NCBI GenBank assembly: GCA_900470965.1
Contig: UCCS01000108.1
Span: 1-64,000 of the forward strand
Length of the DNA: 64,000 nucleotides
Direction of reading: 5' to 3'
Source: Hyphomicrobiales bacterium
Lineage (GTDB): Bacteria > Pseudomonadota > Alphaproteobacteria > Rhizobiales > Rhizobiaceae
In this document: positions 1 to 11,497 of the stretch, piece by piece
Numbering within the stretch: position 1 is the stretch's first letter
Layout: every line of letters starts with the position of its first letter
Position numbers and translations under genes: made by a program
The notes under the pieces: generated by a model
Databases searched by the model: none
What the model saw: the letters and a program-made list of their open reading frames with translations, nothing else
What the model was told of the DNA's origin: nothing

Positions 1-14
1 GGACGCACGGCGCT

Positions 15-1745
15 CTAGGCCGGCACCGCGGCCATTTCCTGCAGTGCCGCCTCCCTGTTCTTCGCAGCCTGCGCATAACCGGGTTCGATCGCGATGGCAC
101 GATCATAGCTTTCCAGCGCCTCATCATGGCGCCCCAGTCGCCGTAAAACATTGCCGCGATTGTTGAGAGCGATGGCGTGACCGGCATCGAGAGCGATTGC
201 CAGATCGTAGCTTTCGAGCGCCTGATCGAAATTCGAAAGCCGCGCCTGGATATTGCCGCGATTGCAATAGGCTGAGGCGGATGTCGGTTTCGCCTCGATC
301 GCATTGTCGACGCAGACTGCTGCGCCACGCAGATCGCCCTTCTGCAATAGCAGCAATGCCAGATGCTGCAGAGCATCGAAATGATCTGGCATGACTAAGA
401 TCACGTCGCGATAGCCAGCTTCCGCAGCAGTAAGATCGCCGGCCCGATGACGTTCGGCGGCAGCACTGAAATGGGTTTCGGGGTCACCGGTCAACCTTGG
501 CCGCCGCGCCGCCTCGATTTTCGCCAGCAATGAGCTGGCTTGCGCATGTTTCTCGTCGACGGCCAGGATCTGCCGGCAGCAGAGTTCGGCGGCGGTCGGG
601 TTTCCATTCCTGAAGAAATGCACCGCCTGATGCATGGCGATGCCAAGCGAGTGCGGATCGAGACGGTCGCCGATATTACGGCCGGTAAGCGTCGAGATCT
701 GCAGCTTCTCGACGATATGATGCTCCGATCCGAGTAAATCCTTATAGCTGTAATTGCCGGTGCCCATGTCGTAGATGCGGTAGCCATTTTCGATCGCCCA
801 GCGCAGATTGTAGCAATGGAGCATGAAGCCGGGGCTAATCGAGTGGCGGAAGGCCAGGTCGCGGCTTCCGAGAAAGCACATCATCGACTTGCGGTAGGGA
901 TCGAGGAAGATGATGAAGGCGCCGACCGGCTTGTCCTGATGCCAGAGGATCGGCATGAAGACCGTGCCATGCTCGATGCAGGCCGGCAGCATATGACGGC
1001 TGTTGTCGAGAATGAACTTTCCGTAGCGCGGCTGGCGCTCGCCCCATTGCAGGTTCCACATCTCGTAAAAGAGCGCCAGGTCGCGCTCCATCGTCTCGGG
1101 CGTGACGTGCGTGATGCGCAGTTCGTTCTGCGGCGCGACGAGATCGCGCAGCGCTTTTCGCGCATTGCGCCGGGTCTTCGAGCCGAAACGCTCATCGACG
1201 AAGGTTTCGAAATCATCGCCGAGCGCCACATAGACATAGACGTCGTGGTCGATGTTTTCACCAACCGAGGTGATGTGCGGCCTGCGAGCGACCTTTCTCT
1301 TTGAAAATTCAGAAACCGGAAAGGCCTCGAGGAGCGCCTTCAGTCTCTCCTCGGATATATAGACATCGTCGAGATCGAGATGTTTCCAGTTGAAGGTCTG
1401 GAGGCAATCGGCAAAGGCGTTGAGCGCCGCTTCGGCATCCTCGGGACGCGTCAGGAAGCCGTTATAGCCGGCGTAAGGCGTGCCGCCGAGCCGCAGGATA
1501 TTGACGAGGCCCTGCCCTTCCTCGAATTCGACATGCAGTTGGACGGGCAGGAAAGCCACGTATCGTTCATCCCCCTCCTGCCGCCTGGCGGCGAGAACGA
1601 ACCACGAAGCGCGCCGCTCCAGCCATTTGGCGATCCAGTGCCAGGAGAGGAAGTAGTTCCCCTCCGGATCGGCAGCGTAGACCTCGTTCCAGTTGTCTTT
1701 CAGGGCATGCAGATCATCGAACGCGGAAACAATATCGACATGCAT
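15..1745 (-). CDS. FemAB/BioF2-like GNAT acetyltransferase with C-terminal TPR repeats
   Basis: About 576 residues. The first ~370 residues look like the acetyltransferase fold of the FemAB/'BioF2-like' group: 'FVDERFGSKTRRNARKAL', then 'GAFIIFLDP' and 'YDMGTGNYSYKDLLGSE', a signature of GNAT proteins near cellulose or polysaccharide loci. From ~residue 430 there are about four TPR units ('AYCNRGNIQARLSNFDQAL', 'ALNNRGNVLRRLGRHDEAL'). The ATG at 1745 is preferred over a TTG two codons upstream; a GGGGGAGA stretch lies 5' of both. Substrate unknown. It probably transfers an acyl group to a surface or cytoplasmic small molecule, and the TPRs would bind a partner. Monocistronic; the next gene is divergent. 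Family confidence is good, function is open. Confidence 0.8.
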   Translation of the reverse strand: MHVDIVSAFDDLHALKDNWNEVYAADPEGNYFLSWHWIAKWLERRASWFVLAARRQEGDERYVAFLPVQLHVEFEEGQGLVNILRLGGTPYAGYNGFLTRPEDAEAALNAFADCLQTFNWKHLDLDDVYISEERLKALLEAFPVSEFSKRKVARRPHITSVGENIDHDVYVYVALGDDFETFVDERFGSKTRRNARKALRDLVAPQNELRITHVTPETMERDLALFYEMWNLQWGERQPRYGKFILDNSRHMLPACIEHGTVFMPILWHQDKPVGAFIIFLDPYRKSMMCFLGSRDLAFRHSISPGFMLHCYNLRWAIENGYRIYDMGTGNYSYKDLLGSEHHIVEKLQISTLTGRNIGDRLDPHSLGIAMHQAVHFFRNGNPTAAELCCRQILAVDEKHAQASSLLAKIEAARRPRLTGDPETHFSAAAERHRAGDLTAAEAGYRDVILVMPDHFDALQHLALLLLQKGDLRGAAVCVDNAIEAKPTSASAYCNRGNIQARLSNFDQALESYDLAIALDAGHAIALNNRGNVLRRLGRHDEALESYDRAIAIEPGYAQAAKNREAALQEMAAVPA

Positions 1746-1898
1746 TTCCAAGTCTCCCCCAAGACTTCTCCTTTTTTAGATTTGCATAAAATTGAATATC
1801 CCACAATCTCGTGATCAAAGCGGCGCCGCGTATTCAAGCCTTCGTTAAACTTCGCGTGCTTAACTCGCGTCGTTTTTGTGCATGTGGTGTATTGCGTC

Positions 1899-3149
1899 AT
1901 GTCTGTGCGTGTAAGCGTTCTTATCGGGTTGCTGTCGGCAACCGCTCTTGTCCATCCGGCTTTTGCAGCAGACGCGCGCACGCTGCAGATTTTCGTGTCC
2001 AAGGATAAGCAGTCGCTGGCCGTCTATGACGGTGCGGAGGTCGTGGCGACCTCCAAGATCTCGAGCGGCAAGGACGGGCACACGACGCCGAGCGGTATCT
2101 TCTCCGTCATCGAGAAGCAGAAGTACCACGAATCCAATATCTATTCGAACGCGCCGATGCCCTTCATGCAGCGGCTGACATGGTCCGGCATCGCGCTGCA
2201 CGAGTCTAATTCCGTGCCGCGCTATCCGGCCTCGCATGGCTGCGTGCGCATGCCCGGCGCCTTTGCGAAATCGCTCTACAAGATGACCGAGATGGGCGTG
2301 CCTGTCATCATTACCGACAGTGAGCTGATACCAGAGCCGATTGACCATCCGACCCTGTTCCGCCCCGACCGGCCCGAACCGGCACCACTGCTGTCGGACG
2401 TGGAGCTGCGGCCGTCCATAGGTGACGCGAAGAAGCAGGTGCAGGTCGCCATGAACGAGACGACGGCTGCCCTGCCGATGCCGCAGTTCCAGCTACAGGC
2501 GCCTGCTGCGGATAGCGCGCCGATCAGCATGCTGATTACGCGTCGGACGCTGCGTGAAAACGTCATCGATATCCAGACCCTGCTGAACCAGCTCGGCTTT
2601 ACTGCCGGCGAGCCTGATGGGCTGGCCGGTCCTGCGACCGTTCAGGCCATCAATGCCTTCAAGGCGCTGCGGCCAACGGAATTTGCCCGTGACAGGGGCC
2701 TGGTCACTGATACTCTCCTTAAGGAAGTTTACGCCGCGGCTGGCAAAGGCGAGCCTCCGAATGGCGTCATCATGGTACGCCAGGATTTCAAGCCGCTCTT
2801 CGAGGCGCCCATTACCATCGCCGATCCGGGTCTTACTCTCGGCACGCACTTCTTCTCGCTGCATTCAGTCAATGAGGCCGCCGGCACGGCGGACTGGCTG
2901 GGCGTAACGCTGGAGAACAATCTCTCCCGCGAAACGGTGAAGCGGCTCGGCATCGCCAATCAGGAAAGCTCCATCATCAGCGGCCGTTCAATCGCCAGAG
3001 CGCTCAGCCGCATCTCGATGTCAGAAGAAACCCGTCACCGGATCGATGCACTGATCTCGCCCGGCTCAACGCTGACGATATCAGATACCGGCCTCGGATC
3101 CGAAACCGGCGAAGGCACGGGATTCATCACCATCACCCGCGAGAGCTGA
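1899..3149 (+). CDS. L,D-transpeptidase (YkuD) with peptidoglycan-binding domain
   Basis: Periplasmic cell-wall enzyme expected to make 3-3 cross-links or attach protein to peptidoglycan. Residues 1-24 form a signal peptide ending at 'HPAFA-AD'. The YkuD domain covers ~residues 30-145 and holds the catalytic signature 'SHGCVRM' with the nucleophile Cys and its His. A peptidoglycan-binding-1-like segment follows ('IDIQTLLNQLGFTAGEPDGLAGPATVQAINAFK'-type, ~residues 220-255), and a less typed tail ends the protein. The start at 1899 is chosen because it gives a clean signal peptide; an in-frame ATG at 1878 would add seven residues (MHVVYCV). Divergent from the GNAT-TPR gene. Its stop lies 3 bp from the convergent HxlR gene. 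Confidence 0.87.
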   Translation: MSVRVSVLIGLLSATALVHPAFAADARTLQIFVSKDKQSLAVYDGAEVVATSKISSGKDGHTTPSGIFSVIEKQKYHESNIYSNAPMPFMQRLTWSGIALHESNSVPRYPASHGCVRMPGAFAKSLYKMTEMGVPVIITDSELIPEPIDHPTLFRPDRPEPAPLLSDVELRPSIGDAKKQVQVAMNETTAALPMPQFQLQAPAADSAPISMLITRRTLRENVIDIQTLLNQLGFTAGEPDGLAGPATVQAINAFKALRPTEFARDRGLVTDTLLKEVYAAAGKGEPPNGVIMVRQDFKPLFEAPITIADPGLTLGTHFFSLHSVNEAAGTADWLGVTLENNLSRETVKRLGIANQESSIISGRSIARALSRISMSEETRHRIDALISPGSTLTISDTGLGSETGEGTGFITITRES

Positions 3150-3152
3150 GGC

Positions 3153-3584
3153 CTACCAAAGCTTCTCGCTGGCGCGTTCATCGTAGCTTCGGCGGGCGGA
3201 GATGATCTTTGCCTGGTTCGTTTCCGTCCAGACCACGAGCGCCTTGATTGTGTCGTGCAGCGTGCAGCCGAGCTCCGTCAGAGCATAGTCAACCCTTGGC
3301 GGAACGACGGGATAGACTGTCCGCTCGATCAGCCCGTCACGCTCGAGCTGACGCAATGTCGTCGTCAGCATGCGCTGGCTGATGCCATCGATGCTCTTGC
3401 GCAATTCGGTAAAGCGCAAGGTGCGTTTTTCGAGCAGGGCAATGACCAGCAGCGACCATTTGTCGGCGATGCGATCGAGGATCTGGCGCACCTCACATTC
3501 CTCCCGCGAATCCCACTGGTGGACGTCGTAATCGCGGTCGGTGCTGCAGCAGTCACTCGGTGAGTTTGAAGTGCCTTCTTCCAT
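3153..3584 (-). CDS. HxlR-family winged-helix transcriptional regulator
   Basis: 143 residues with the HxlR/DUF24 winged helix: 'ILDRIADKWSLLVIALLEKRTLRFTELRKSI', then 'ISQRMLTTTLRQLERDGLIERTVYPVVPPRVDYALTELG'. A Cys pair near the N-terminus (DCCSTD) and one before the helix (EECEV, the usual redox-sensing position in this family) suggest it could respond to electrophiles or quinones; that is inference. It is divergent from the MFS exporter at 3688, so the exporter is its most likely target. An imperfectly spaced repeat pair in the shared upstream region could be the operator. Confidence 0.85.
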   Translation of the reverse strand: MEEGTSNSPSDCCSTDRDYDVHQWDSREECEVRQILDRIADKWSLLVIALLEKRTLRFTELRKSIDGISQRMLTTTLRQLERDGLIERTVYPVVPPRVDYALTELGCTLHDTIKALVVWTETNQAKIISARRSYDERASEKLW

Positions 3585-3613
3585 GGCTGCAAACCATGCC
3601 TTATGTCAGCCTT

Positions 3614-3648
3614 GGTTACAATAGGGAACCGAGGATCAATATGTAACC
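3614..3648. promoter_or_regulatory. Candidate operator between hxlR-type gene and MFS exporter
   Basis: An inverted repeat GGTTAC (3614-3619) / GTAACC (3643-3648) sits in the 103-bp divergent intergenic region. The arms are only 6 bp with 23 bp between, so chance is possible. The position is right for autoregulation by the HxlR protein and control of the exporter. Confidence 0.3.
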
Positions 3649-3687
3649 ATTCTCGCTCTTCCCTGCTTCACCGACAAGGAAATCAGA

Positions 3688-5124
3688 ATGTCTACAAGTC
3701 CTCCACTGGCAGTGGATAGCGGAAGAATAAGCCGCAGCGCCGCCGGAATGCTCGCCGTTCTGTGCGGCGCGATCTTTCTCGAAGGCGTCGATGCGGCCAT
3801 GCTCAATATCGCGCTTCCATCGATCCGGGCCGAGCTTGGTCTTTCGACCACCACGCTGAGCGCCGTGGTTTCGGCCTATGTGCTTGCCTATGCCGGGATG
3901 ATGCTGCTTGGCGGGCGCGTCGCCGACATGTACGGCAAGCGCAAGGTCTTCCTGACGGCACTGACCGTCTTCCTGCTGTTCTCCGGCCTCGGCGGCTTTG
4001 CGACCGAGGGCTGGATGCTGCTGACGGCCCGCTTCGTGACGGGTGCAGCGGCCGCCTTCATGACGCCCGCCGGGCTTGCGCTCATCAATGGCAGCTTTCG
4101 CGAGGGATCGCAGCGTAACAGGGCCGTGCTGATCTATGCCGGCACGGCATCAGCCGGCTTCTCCCTCGGCCTTGTCATCGGCGGGCTTCTGTCCGCTGTC
4201 GGCTGGCGATGGGTGTTCTTCGCACCTGTTATCTTCTCCGCCATCCTGCTCGTTGCCGGCATGAAGCTGATCGTGGAGAACAAGGAGGACACAACCCCAC
4301 GCCAGAGGTTCGACATTGCCGGTGCGGTGACCCTGACTGGCGCCATGCTGCTTGCCGCCTATGCGCTGACCCGGCTGGAACATGCCACCAGTGAGCTAAC
4401 CTTGACGATCGCAGCAGCAGGCGCGAGCGCTGTGCTCTGGCTCGCCTTCATCCTGATCGAACGCAATTCGCGGGCGCCGCTGGTACGGTTCGGGATCTTC
4501 CGGTCTGCCGCCTTGGTACAATCCAACCTCGGAGCGATGCTCTTCACCGGCGCCTTCTTCGGCTTCCAGTTCATCGTCTCGCTCTACCTGCAGGAACTGC
4601 TCGGCTGGTCCTCTTTCGAAACCAGCCTCGCCCTCATCGTCATCGGCATGGACGCCATTCTGGCGCCGCTGCTGACGCCCCTGCTCGTCGAGCGCTTCGG
4701 TAATGAACGCGTGGTGCTTGGCGGCTTTGCTTTTGCCATCGCGGGCTACGCGCTCTTCCTTGGTATGGGGCTCGACTGGACTTATGCGGCGATGCTGCCG
4801 TCGACGATCCTGCTCGGCCTGGCCTTCTCGCTTGGCTACGGCCCGCTGACGATCATTGCGACTGAGGGTATTGCCGAAAACGAACAGGGACTGGCAAGCG
4901 GGCTGGTGAATACGTCGTTCCAGTTCGGCGCGGCACTCGGCCTCTCTGCCGTCAGCGCCGTCGGCACACTTGCTCTCGGCGATGGAGACAGCCCATCCGA
5001 ACGCCTGGAAGCGCTGCGCACCGCCTTGCTGGTGCCGGTAGCGGCGACGTTGATCGGCATGGTCATCATGGGCTTCGGCAGAGGCCGCTGCGCGGATGCA
5101 TCCTGCCATCTGCAGGCCGGCTGA
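3688..5124 (+). CDS. MFS drug-efflux transporter, DHA2 (EmrB/QacA-like)
   Basis: 478 residues, hydrophobic throughout, with spacing that fits about 14 membrane helices as in DHA2 exporters. The MFS motif A is seen as 'GGRVADMYGKRKVF' after the second helix, and motif C-like 'GTASAGFSLGLVIGGLLSAVGWRWVFF' in helix 5. AGGAAA lies before the ATG. The product should export a toxic compound or drug using the proton gradient. The divergent HxlR gene is its probable regulator. A terminator hairpin follows the stop. Confidence 0.86.
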   Translation: MSTSPPLAVDSGRISRSAAGMLAVLCGAIFLEGVDAAMLNIALPSIRAELGLSTTTLSAVVSAYVLAYAGMMLLGGRVADMYGKRKVFLTALTVFLLFSGLGGFATEGWMLLTARFVTGAAAAFMTPAGLALINGSFREGSQRNRAVLIYAGTASAGFSLGLVIGGLLSAVGWRWVFFAPVIFSAILLVAGMKLIVENKEDTTPRQRFDIAGAVTLTGAMLLAAYALTRLEHATSELTLTIAAAGASAVLWLAFILIERNSRAPLVRFGIFRSAALVQSNLGAMLFTGAFFGFQFIVSLYLQELLGWSSFETSLALIVIGMDAILAPLLTPLLVERFGNERVVLGGFAFAIAGYALFLGMGLDWTYAAMLPSTILLGLAFSLGYGPLTIIATEGIAENEQGLASGLVNTSFQFGAALGLSAVSAVGTLALGDGDSPSERLEALRTALLVPVAATLIGMVIMGFGRGRCADASCHLQAG

Positions 5125-5133
5125 AAAATAATG

Positions 5134-5162
5134 GCGACCGGTGCACTGCCGGTCGCACTTTT
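5134..5162 (+). terminator. Intrinsic terminator of MFS gene
   Basis: GCGACCGG-TGCACTG-CCGGTCGC stem (8 bp) followed by ACTTTT. It lies in the 41-bp convergent gap between the MFS gene and dnaE. Confidence 0.7.
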
Positions 5163-5165
5163 CGT

Positions 5166-8663
<3,498 letters not shown>

Positions 8664-8729
8664 GATCTGCCTTTCGAACCGCCTCACTGAAGAGTGCGCA
8701 TTGTCGGCATTGTCGGCGATTCTGTCCAG

Positions 8730-8772
8730 AAAAAGTCCTGCTTCGGGACCGCATGGCTGCCATGCGATCCCC
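8730..8772 (-). terminator. Hairpins between small SOS gene and dnaE, possible attenuator
   Basis: On the minus strand a strong stem (GGGATCGCATG / CATGCGGTCCC) is followed by a second small stem (GTCC / GGAC) and TTTTT. This could end the transcript of the small gene or let part of it read into dnaE. No long U tract follows the first stem, so termination efficiency is uncertain. Confidence 0.45.
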
Positions 8773-8779
8773 TGAATTC

Positions 8780-8866
8780 TTACATTGCCATGACAATCAG
8801 CGAGAAGCTGGCAATGAACATTGCGATGGAGGTGAATGCTGCGATATCACGGATCATGTCAGTCAT
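8780..8866 (-). CDS. 28-aa single-pass membrane peptide under SOS control (SidA-like)
   Basis: A short ORF of 28 codons (begins MTDMIRDIAA, ends SLIVMAM, TAA stop). It has a strong Shine-Dalgarno (AGGAGAG, 4-5 bases from ATG). The first seven residues are polar; the remaining ~20 are a hydrophobic helix with no charge (Ile, Ala, Phe, Met, Leu, Val), so an inner-membrane peptide is expected. A sigma70-like promoter (TTGACA, 17 bp, CAAAAT) with a perfect LexA box inside its spacer lies 29-57 bp upstream. Known analogue: Caulobacter SidA, a 29-residue LexA-controlled membrane protein that blocks division through FtsW/FtsN. Homology cannot be judged from here; the function is inference from size, topology and control. 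Confidence 0.75.
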   Translation of the reverse strand: MTDMIRDIAAFTSIAMFIASFSLIVMAM

Positions 8867-8894
8867 TTGGCTCTCCTTTTGCTCTTATGTTTTT

Positions 8895-8923
8895 ATTTTG
8901 TTCCATGTATGTTCTATTGTCAA
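8895..8923 (-). promoter_or_regulatory. SOS promoter with LexA box (8900-8914)
   Basis: Minus strand: TTGACA (8923-8918), 17-bp spacer, CAAAAT (8900-8895). The LexA operator GTTC-CATGTAT-GTTC (plus-strand reading, 8900-8914) fits the alphaproteobacterial consensus GTTC-N7-GTTC exactly and covers the spacer up to the -10 box, so bound LexA would exclude RNA polymerase. The site sits between the small membrane gene (minus) and the DUF5680 gene (plus), and could affect both. Confidence 0.8.
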
Positions 8924-8976
8924 CAGGTTTACCCCCCGCTTCTGCGGGACATGGTTAACATCGGAGCAGTGGGACG

Positions 8977-9438
8977 ATGGACACGCAGGAACTCAACGGC
9001 TTCATTGTCGAAGCCAAATCGCAGACTTATGTTGCCGGCGCCAAGGCACAGCCTTCCTATCGGATCGGCGCCCATGACCTCGGCTACAAGCGCGGCATCT
9101 GGCGCTATCTCGACAGCTATTTCGGCGGCACGGATTTTGCCGGTCAGGAAGTGGTGTGGCTGGAGGAAAAGCCGGTGTGGGCGATGAACTATTTCGGGCG
9201 GATCATCGAGCCCGGGATCATCGACGGAACTGTCGCCGGCACGATCATTAGCGCCGCGCTGTCACAGCTCTACAAACAAGGCCGCTTCCTCGGCGGCATG
9301 ATCTTCGATCATTCGCTGGGGCGCTATGTCGATACGAGCGAAGGCGACTGCACGCATTTCCGTGGCCACGAATTCATCCTTGTCGATGGTCAGAAGGCCT
9401 ATGAGCTCGATTATCGCGGCGGGCTGATTATCCCCTGA
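8977..9438 (+). CDS. DUF5680 domain protein
   Basis: 153 residues, soluble, no signal peptide. The pattern 'AHDLGYKRGIWRYLDSYFGGTDFAGQEVVW' followed by 'PVWAMNYFGRI' and the C-terminal 'YELDYRGGLI' is what I associate with DUF5680; the family name is recalled, not searched. No function is known. The start codon ATG at 8977 has a modest GGGA upstream. A small stem (CCCGC/GCGGG) lies in its leader. It is divergent from the SOS peptide gene; the LexA box is 63 bp upstream, so damage control is possible but unproven. It is convergent with lolD with almost no gap. Confidence 0.65.
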   Translation: MDTQELNGFIVEAKSQTYVAGAKAQPSYRIGAHDLGYKRGIWRYLDSYFGGTDFAGQEVVWLEEKPVWAMNYFGRIIEPGIIDGTVAGTIISAALSQLYKQGRFLGGMIFDHSLGRYVDTSEGDCTHFRGHEFILVDGQKAYELDYRGGLIIP

Positions 9439-9441
9439 TAA

Positions 9442-10125
9442 TCAGAAATCCACGACCTTGCCGTCGGAGATCGTCACGCGCCGGTCCATGCGCCGGGCGA
9501 GCTCGTGGTTGTGTGTGGCGATCAGCGCGGCAAGGCCGGACTGACGCACCAGAGCCTCGAGAGCGTCGAAGACATAGCTGGCGGTTTCAGGGTCGAGATT
9601 GCCGGTCGGCTCGTCGGCCAGAAGCAGGCTCGGTGCATTGGCAACCGCGCGAGCGATTGCCACGCGCTGCTGCTCGCCGCCGGAAAGCTCGCCTGGGCGA
9701 TGCGCACCGCGGTGGCCGATGCGCATGTAATCCAGAAGCATCTTTGCCCGCTCGCCCGCTTCCTTCCATGAGAGGCCGGCGATGAGCTGTGGCATCATGA
9801 TGTTCTCCTGCGCAGAGAATTCCGGCAGCAGATGGTGGAACTGATAAACGAAACCGATCTCGCCGCGGCGGATGGCCGTGCGCTTCTCATCGGAAAGGCC
9901 ATCACAGGGGCGGCCGTTGACCACTACCTCGCCGCCGTCGGGATGCTCCAGCAGCCCTGCGACATGCAGCAGCGTCGACTTGCCGGTGCCTGACGGCGCC
10001 ACCAGCGCCACCATCTCACCGCTCGACAGGGTGAAATCCGCACCCTTGAGGATGGTCAGCAGCGTTTCGCCCTGCCCGTAATGGCGCTCGACGCCCGAAA
10101 GCTTGAGAACGACGTTGCGTTTCAT
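9442..10125 (-). CDS. lolD: Lipoprotein-releasing ABC transporter ATP-binding protein
   Basis: 227 residues, ABC ATPase of the MacB/LolD group. Walker A 'GPSGTGKST'-type (here 'APSGTGKSTLLHVAGLLE'), signature 'LSGGEQQRVAIARA', Walker B 'LLLADEPTGNLD', H-loop 'IATHNHELA'. It powers extraction of outer-membrane lipoproteins from the inner membrane together with the permease just upstream (51-bp gap). Its stop is a few bases from the convergent DUF5680 gene, where an 8-bp palindrome (9424-9445) overlaps both ends. Confidence 0.92.
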   Translation of the reverse strand: MKRNVVLKLSGVERHYGQGETLLTILKGADFTLSSGEMVALVAPSGTGKSTLLHVAGLLEHPDGGEVVVNGRPCDGLSDEKRTAIRRGEIGFVYQFHHLLPEFSAQENIMMPQLIAGLSWKEAGERAKMLLDYMRIGHRGAHRPGELSGGEQQRVAIARAVANAPSLLLADEPTGNLDPETASYVFDALEALVRQSGLAALIATHNHELARRMDRRVTISDGKVVDF

Positions 10126-10176
10126 GAATGCGGCATTCCTTGGATTGGGCCGGGGATTTGACCTTGGATCACGGCC

Positions 10177-11481
10177 TTATTCGTAACGAAGGGCCTGGAC
10201 GGGATCGAGGCGGGAGGCGCGCCAGGCGGGGAAGATCGTTGCGATGAAGGAGAGCGTCAGCGCCATGATGACGACGGAAACCGTTTCGCTCACATCCATT
10301 TCCGCCGGAAGCTGGCTCAGGAAGTAGAGCTGCGGATCGAAAAGCACCGTGCCAGAGACCCATGAGAAGAACTGGCGGATGGACTCGATGTTGATGCAGA
10401 CGAGTACGCCGAGCAACACGCCGGCGATCGTGCCGACGATGCCGATTGCAGCTCCCGTCATGAAGAAGATGCGCATGATGGCACCGGCGCTCGCGCCCAT
10501 AGTGCGCAGGATGGCGATATCGCTGCCCTTATCCTTCACCAGCATGATGAGGCCGGAGATGATGTTGAGCGCGGCGACGAGCACGATCAGCGTCAGGATC
10601 ATGAACATGACGTTGCGCTCCACCTCCAGGGCGGAGAAGAAGGTCTGGTTGCGCTGTTGCCAGTCGGTAATTGAGATCTGCCGTCCGGCCGCCTCCTCGA
10701 CCTTGGGCCTGAGATTCTTGATGTCGTCGGGATTGTTGACGAAGAGCTCGATCGACTGAACCAGCCCGTCTGCATTGAAGTAAAGCTGCGATTCCTCGAG
10801 CGGCATATAGATGATCGAGGAATCGTATTCCGACATGCCGATCTTGAAGAGACCGGAGATCTTGTAGGATTTGATGCGCGGATTGACGCCCATCGGCGTC
10901 ACATCACCTTCCGGTGATGTCAGCGTGATCAGGTCACCGACACGCAGGCCGAGCTGGTCGGCCATGCCCGTGCCCATCAAAACGCTGTCGCCTGCAGCAA
11001 AGCCTACCATGTCGCCGGACTTGATATTGTCGGATACTGCCTTGAGCTTGGTCAGGTCCTCGGCTCGCGTGCCGCGCACCAGCGCACCAGTGCTGCCGCC
11101 CGTCCGCGAGGAAGCGAGCACCTGGCCCTCGACCAGCGGCAGCGCCATCTTGATACCGGGCACCGCCTCGAATTTCTTCACGAGGTCGGCATAATCGGTG
11201 AAGGGACCATCGACCGGCTGGATGATCATGTGGCCGTTGATACCGAGGATGCGGGAGACGAGTTCCGTGCGGAACCCGTTCATAACAGCCATGACGATGA
11301 TCAGCGTCGCAACGCCCAGCATGATGCCGACAAAGGAGAAGCCGGCAATCACCGAAATGAACGCTTCCTTGCGGCGGGCGCGCAGATACCGCCACGCCAC
11401 CAGGCGTTCGAAGGTGGAAAATGGCTTGCCAGCCGGACCCAAGCCGGATTTGGAACTCCGGTCCAATGCTGCCTCTGCCAT
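10177..11481 (-). CDS. lolC: Lipoprotein-releasing ABC transporter permease (LolC/LolE family)
   Basis: 434 residues with the LolCE layout: one N-terminal membrane helix ('FISVIAGFSFVGIMLGVATLIIVMAVMNGF'), a large periplasmic domain (~residues 60-290), and three C-terminal helices (FtsX-like permease, 'NVMFMILTLIVLVAALNIISGLIMLVKDKGSDIAILRTMGAS'). One permease gene only, so the complex is probably a homodimer as in many alphaproteobacteria. Upstream of lolD and downstream of proS in the same orientation (16-bp gap to proS). Confidence 0.9.
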   Translation of the reverse strand: MAEAALDRSSKSGLGPAGKPFSTFERLVAWRYLRARRKEAFISVIAGFSFVGIMLGVATLIIVMAVMNGFRTELVSRILGINGHMIIQPVDGPFTDYADLVKKFEAVPGIKMALPLVEGQVLASSRTGGSTGALVRGTRAEDLTKLKAVSDNIKSGDMVGFAAGDSVLMGTGMADQLGLRVGDLITLTSPEGDVTPMGVNPRIKSYKISGLFKIGMSEYDSSIIYMPLEESQLYFNADGLVQSIELFVNNPDDIKNLRPKVEEAAGRQISITDWQQRNQTFFSALEVERNVMFMILTLIVLVAALNIISGLIMLVKDKGSDIAILRTMGASAGAIMRIFFMTGAAIGIVGTIAGVLLGVLVCINIESIRQFFSWVSGTVLFDPQLYFLSQLPAEMDVSETVSVVIMALTLSFIATIFPAWRASRLDPVQALRYE

Positions 11482-11497
11482 TTCGCCTCCGTCTTTC

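Noticed and set aside
9424..9445. 8-bp palindrome at the DUF5680/lolD junction as an operator
   Set aside because: It overlaps the two convergent stop codons and is more likely a weak 3' hairpin.
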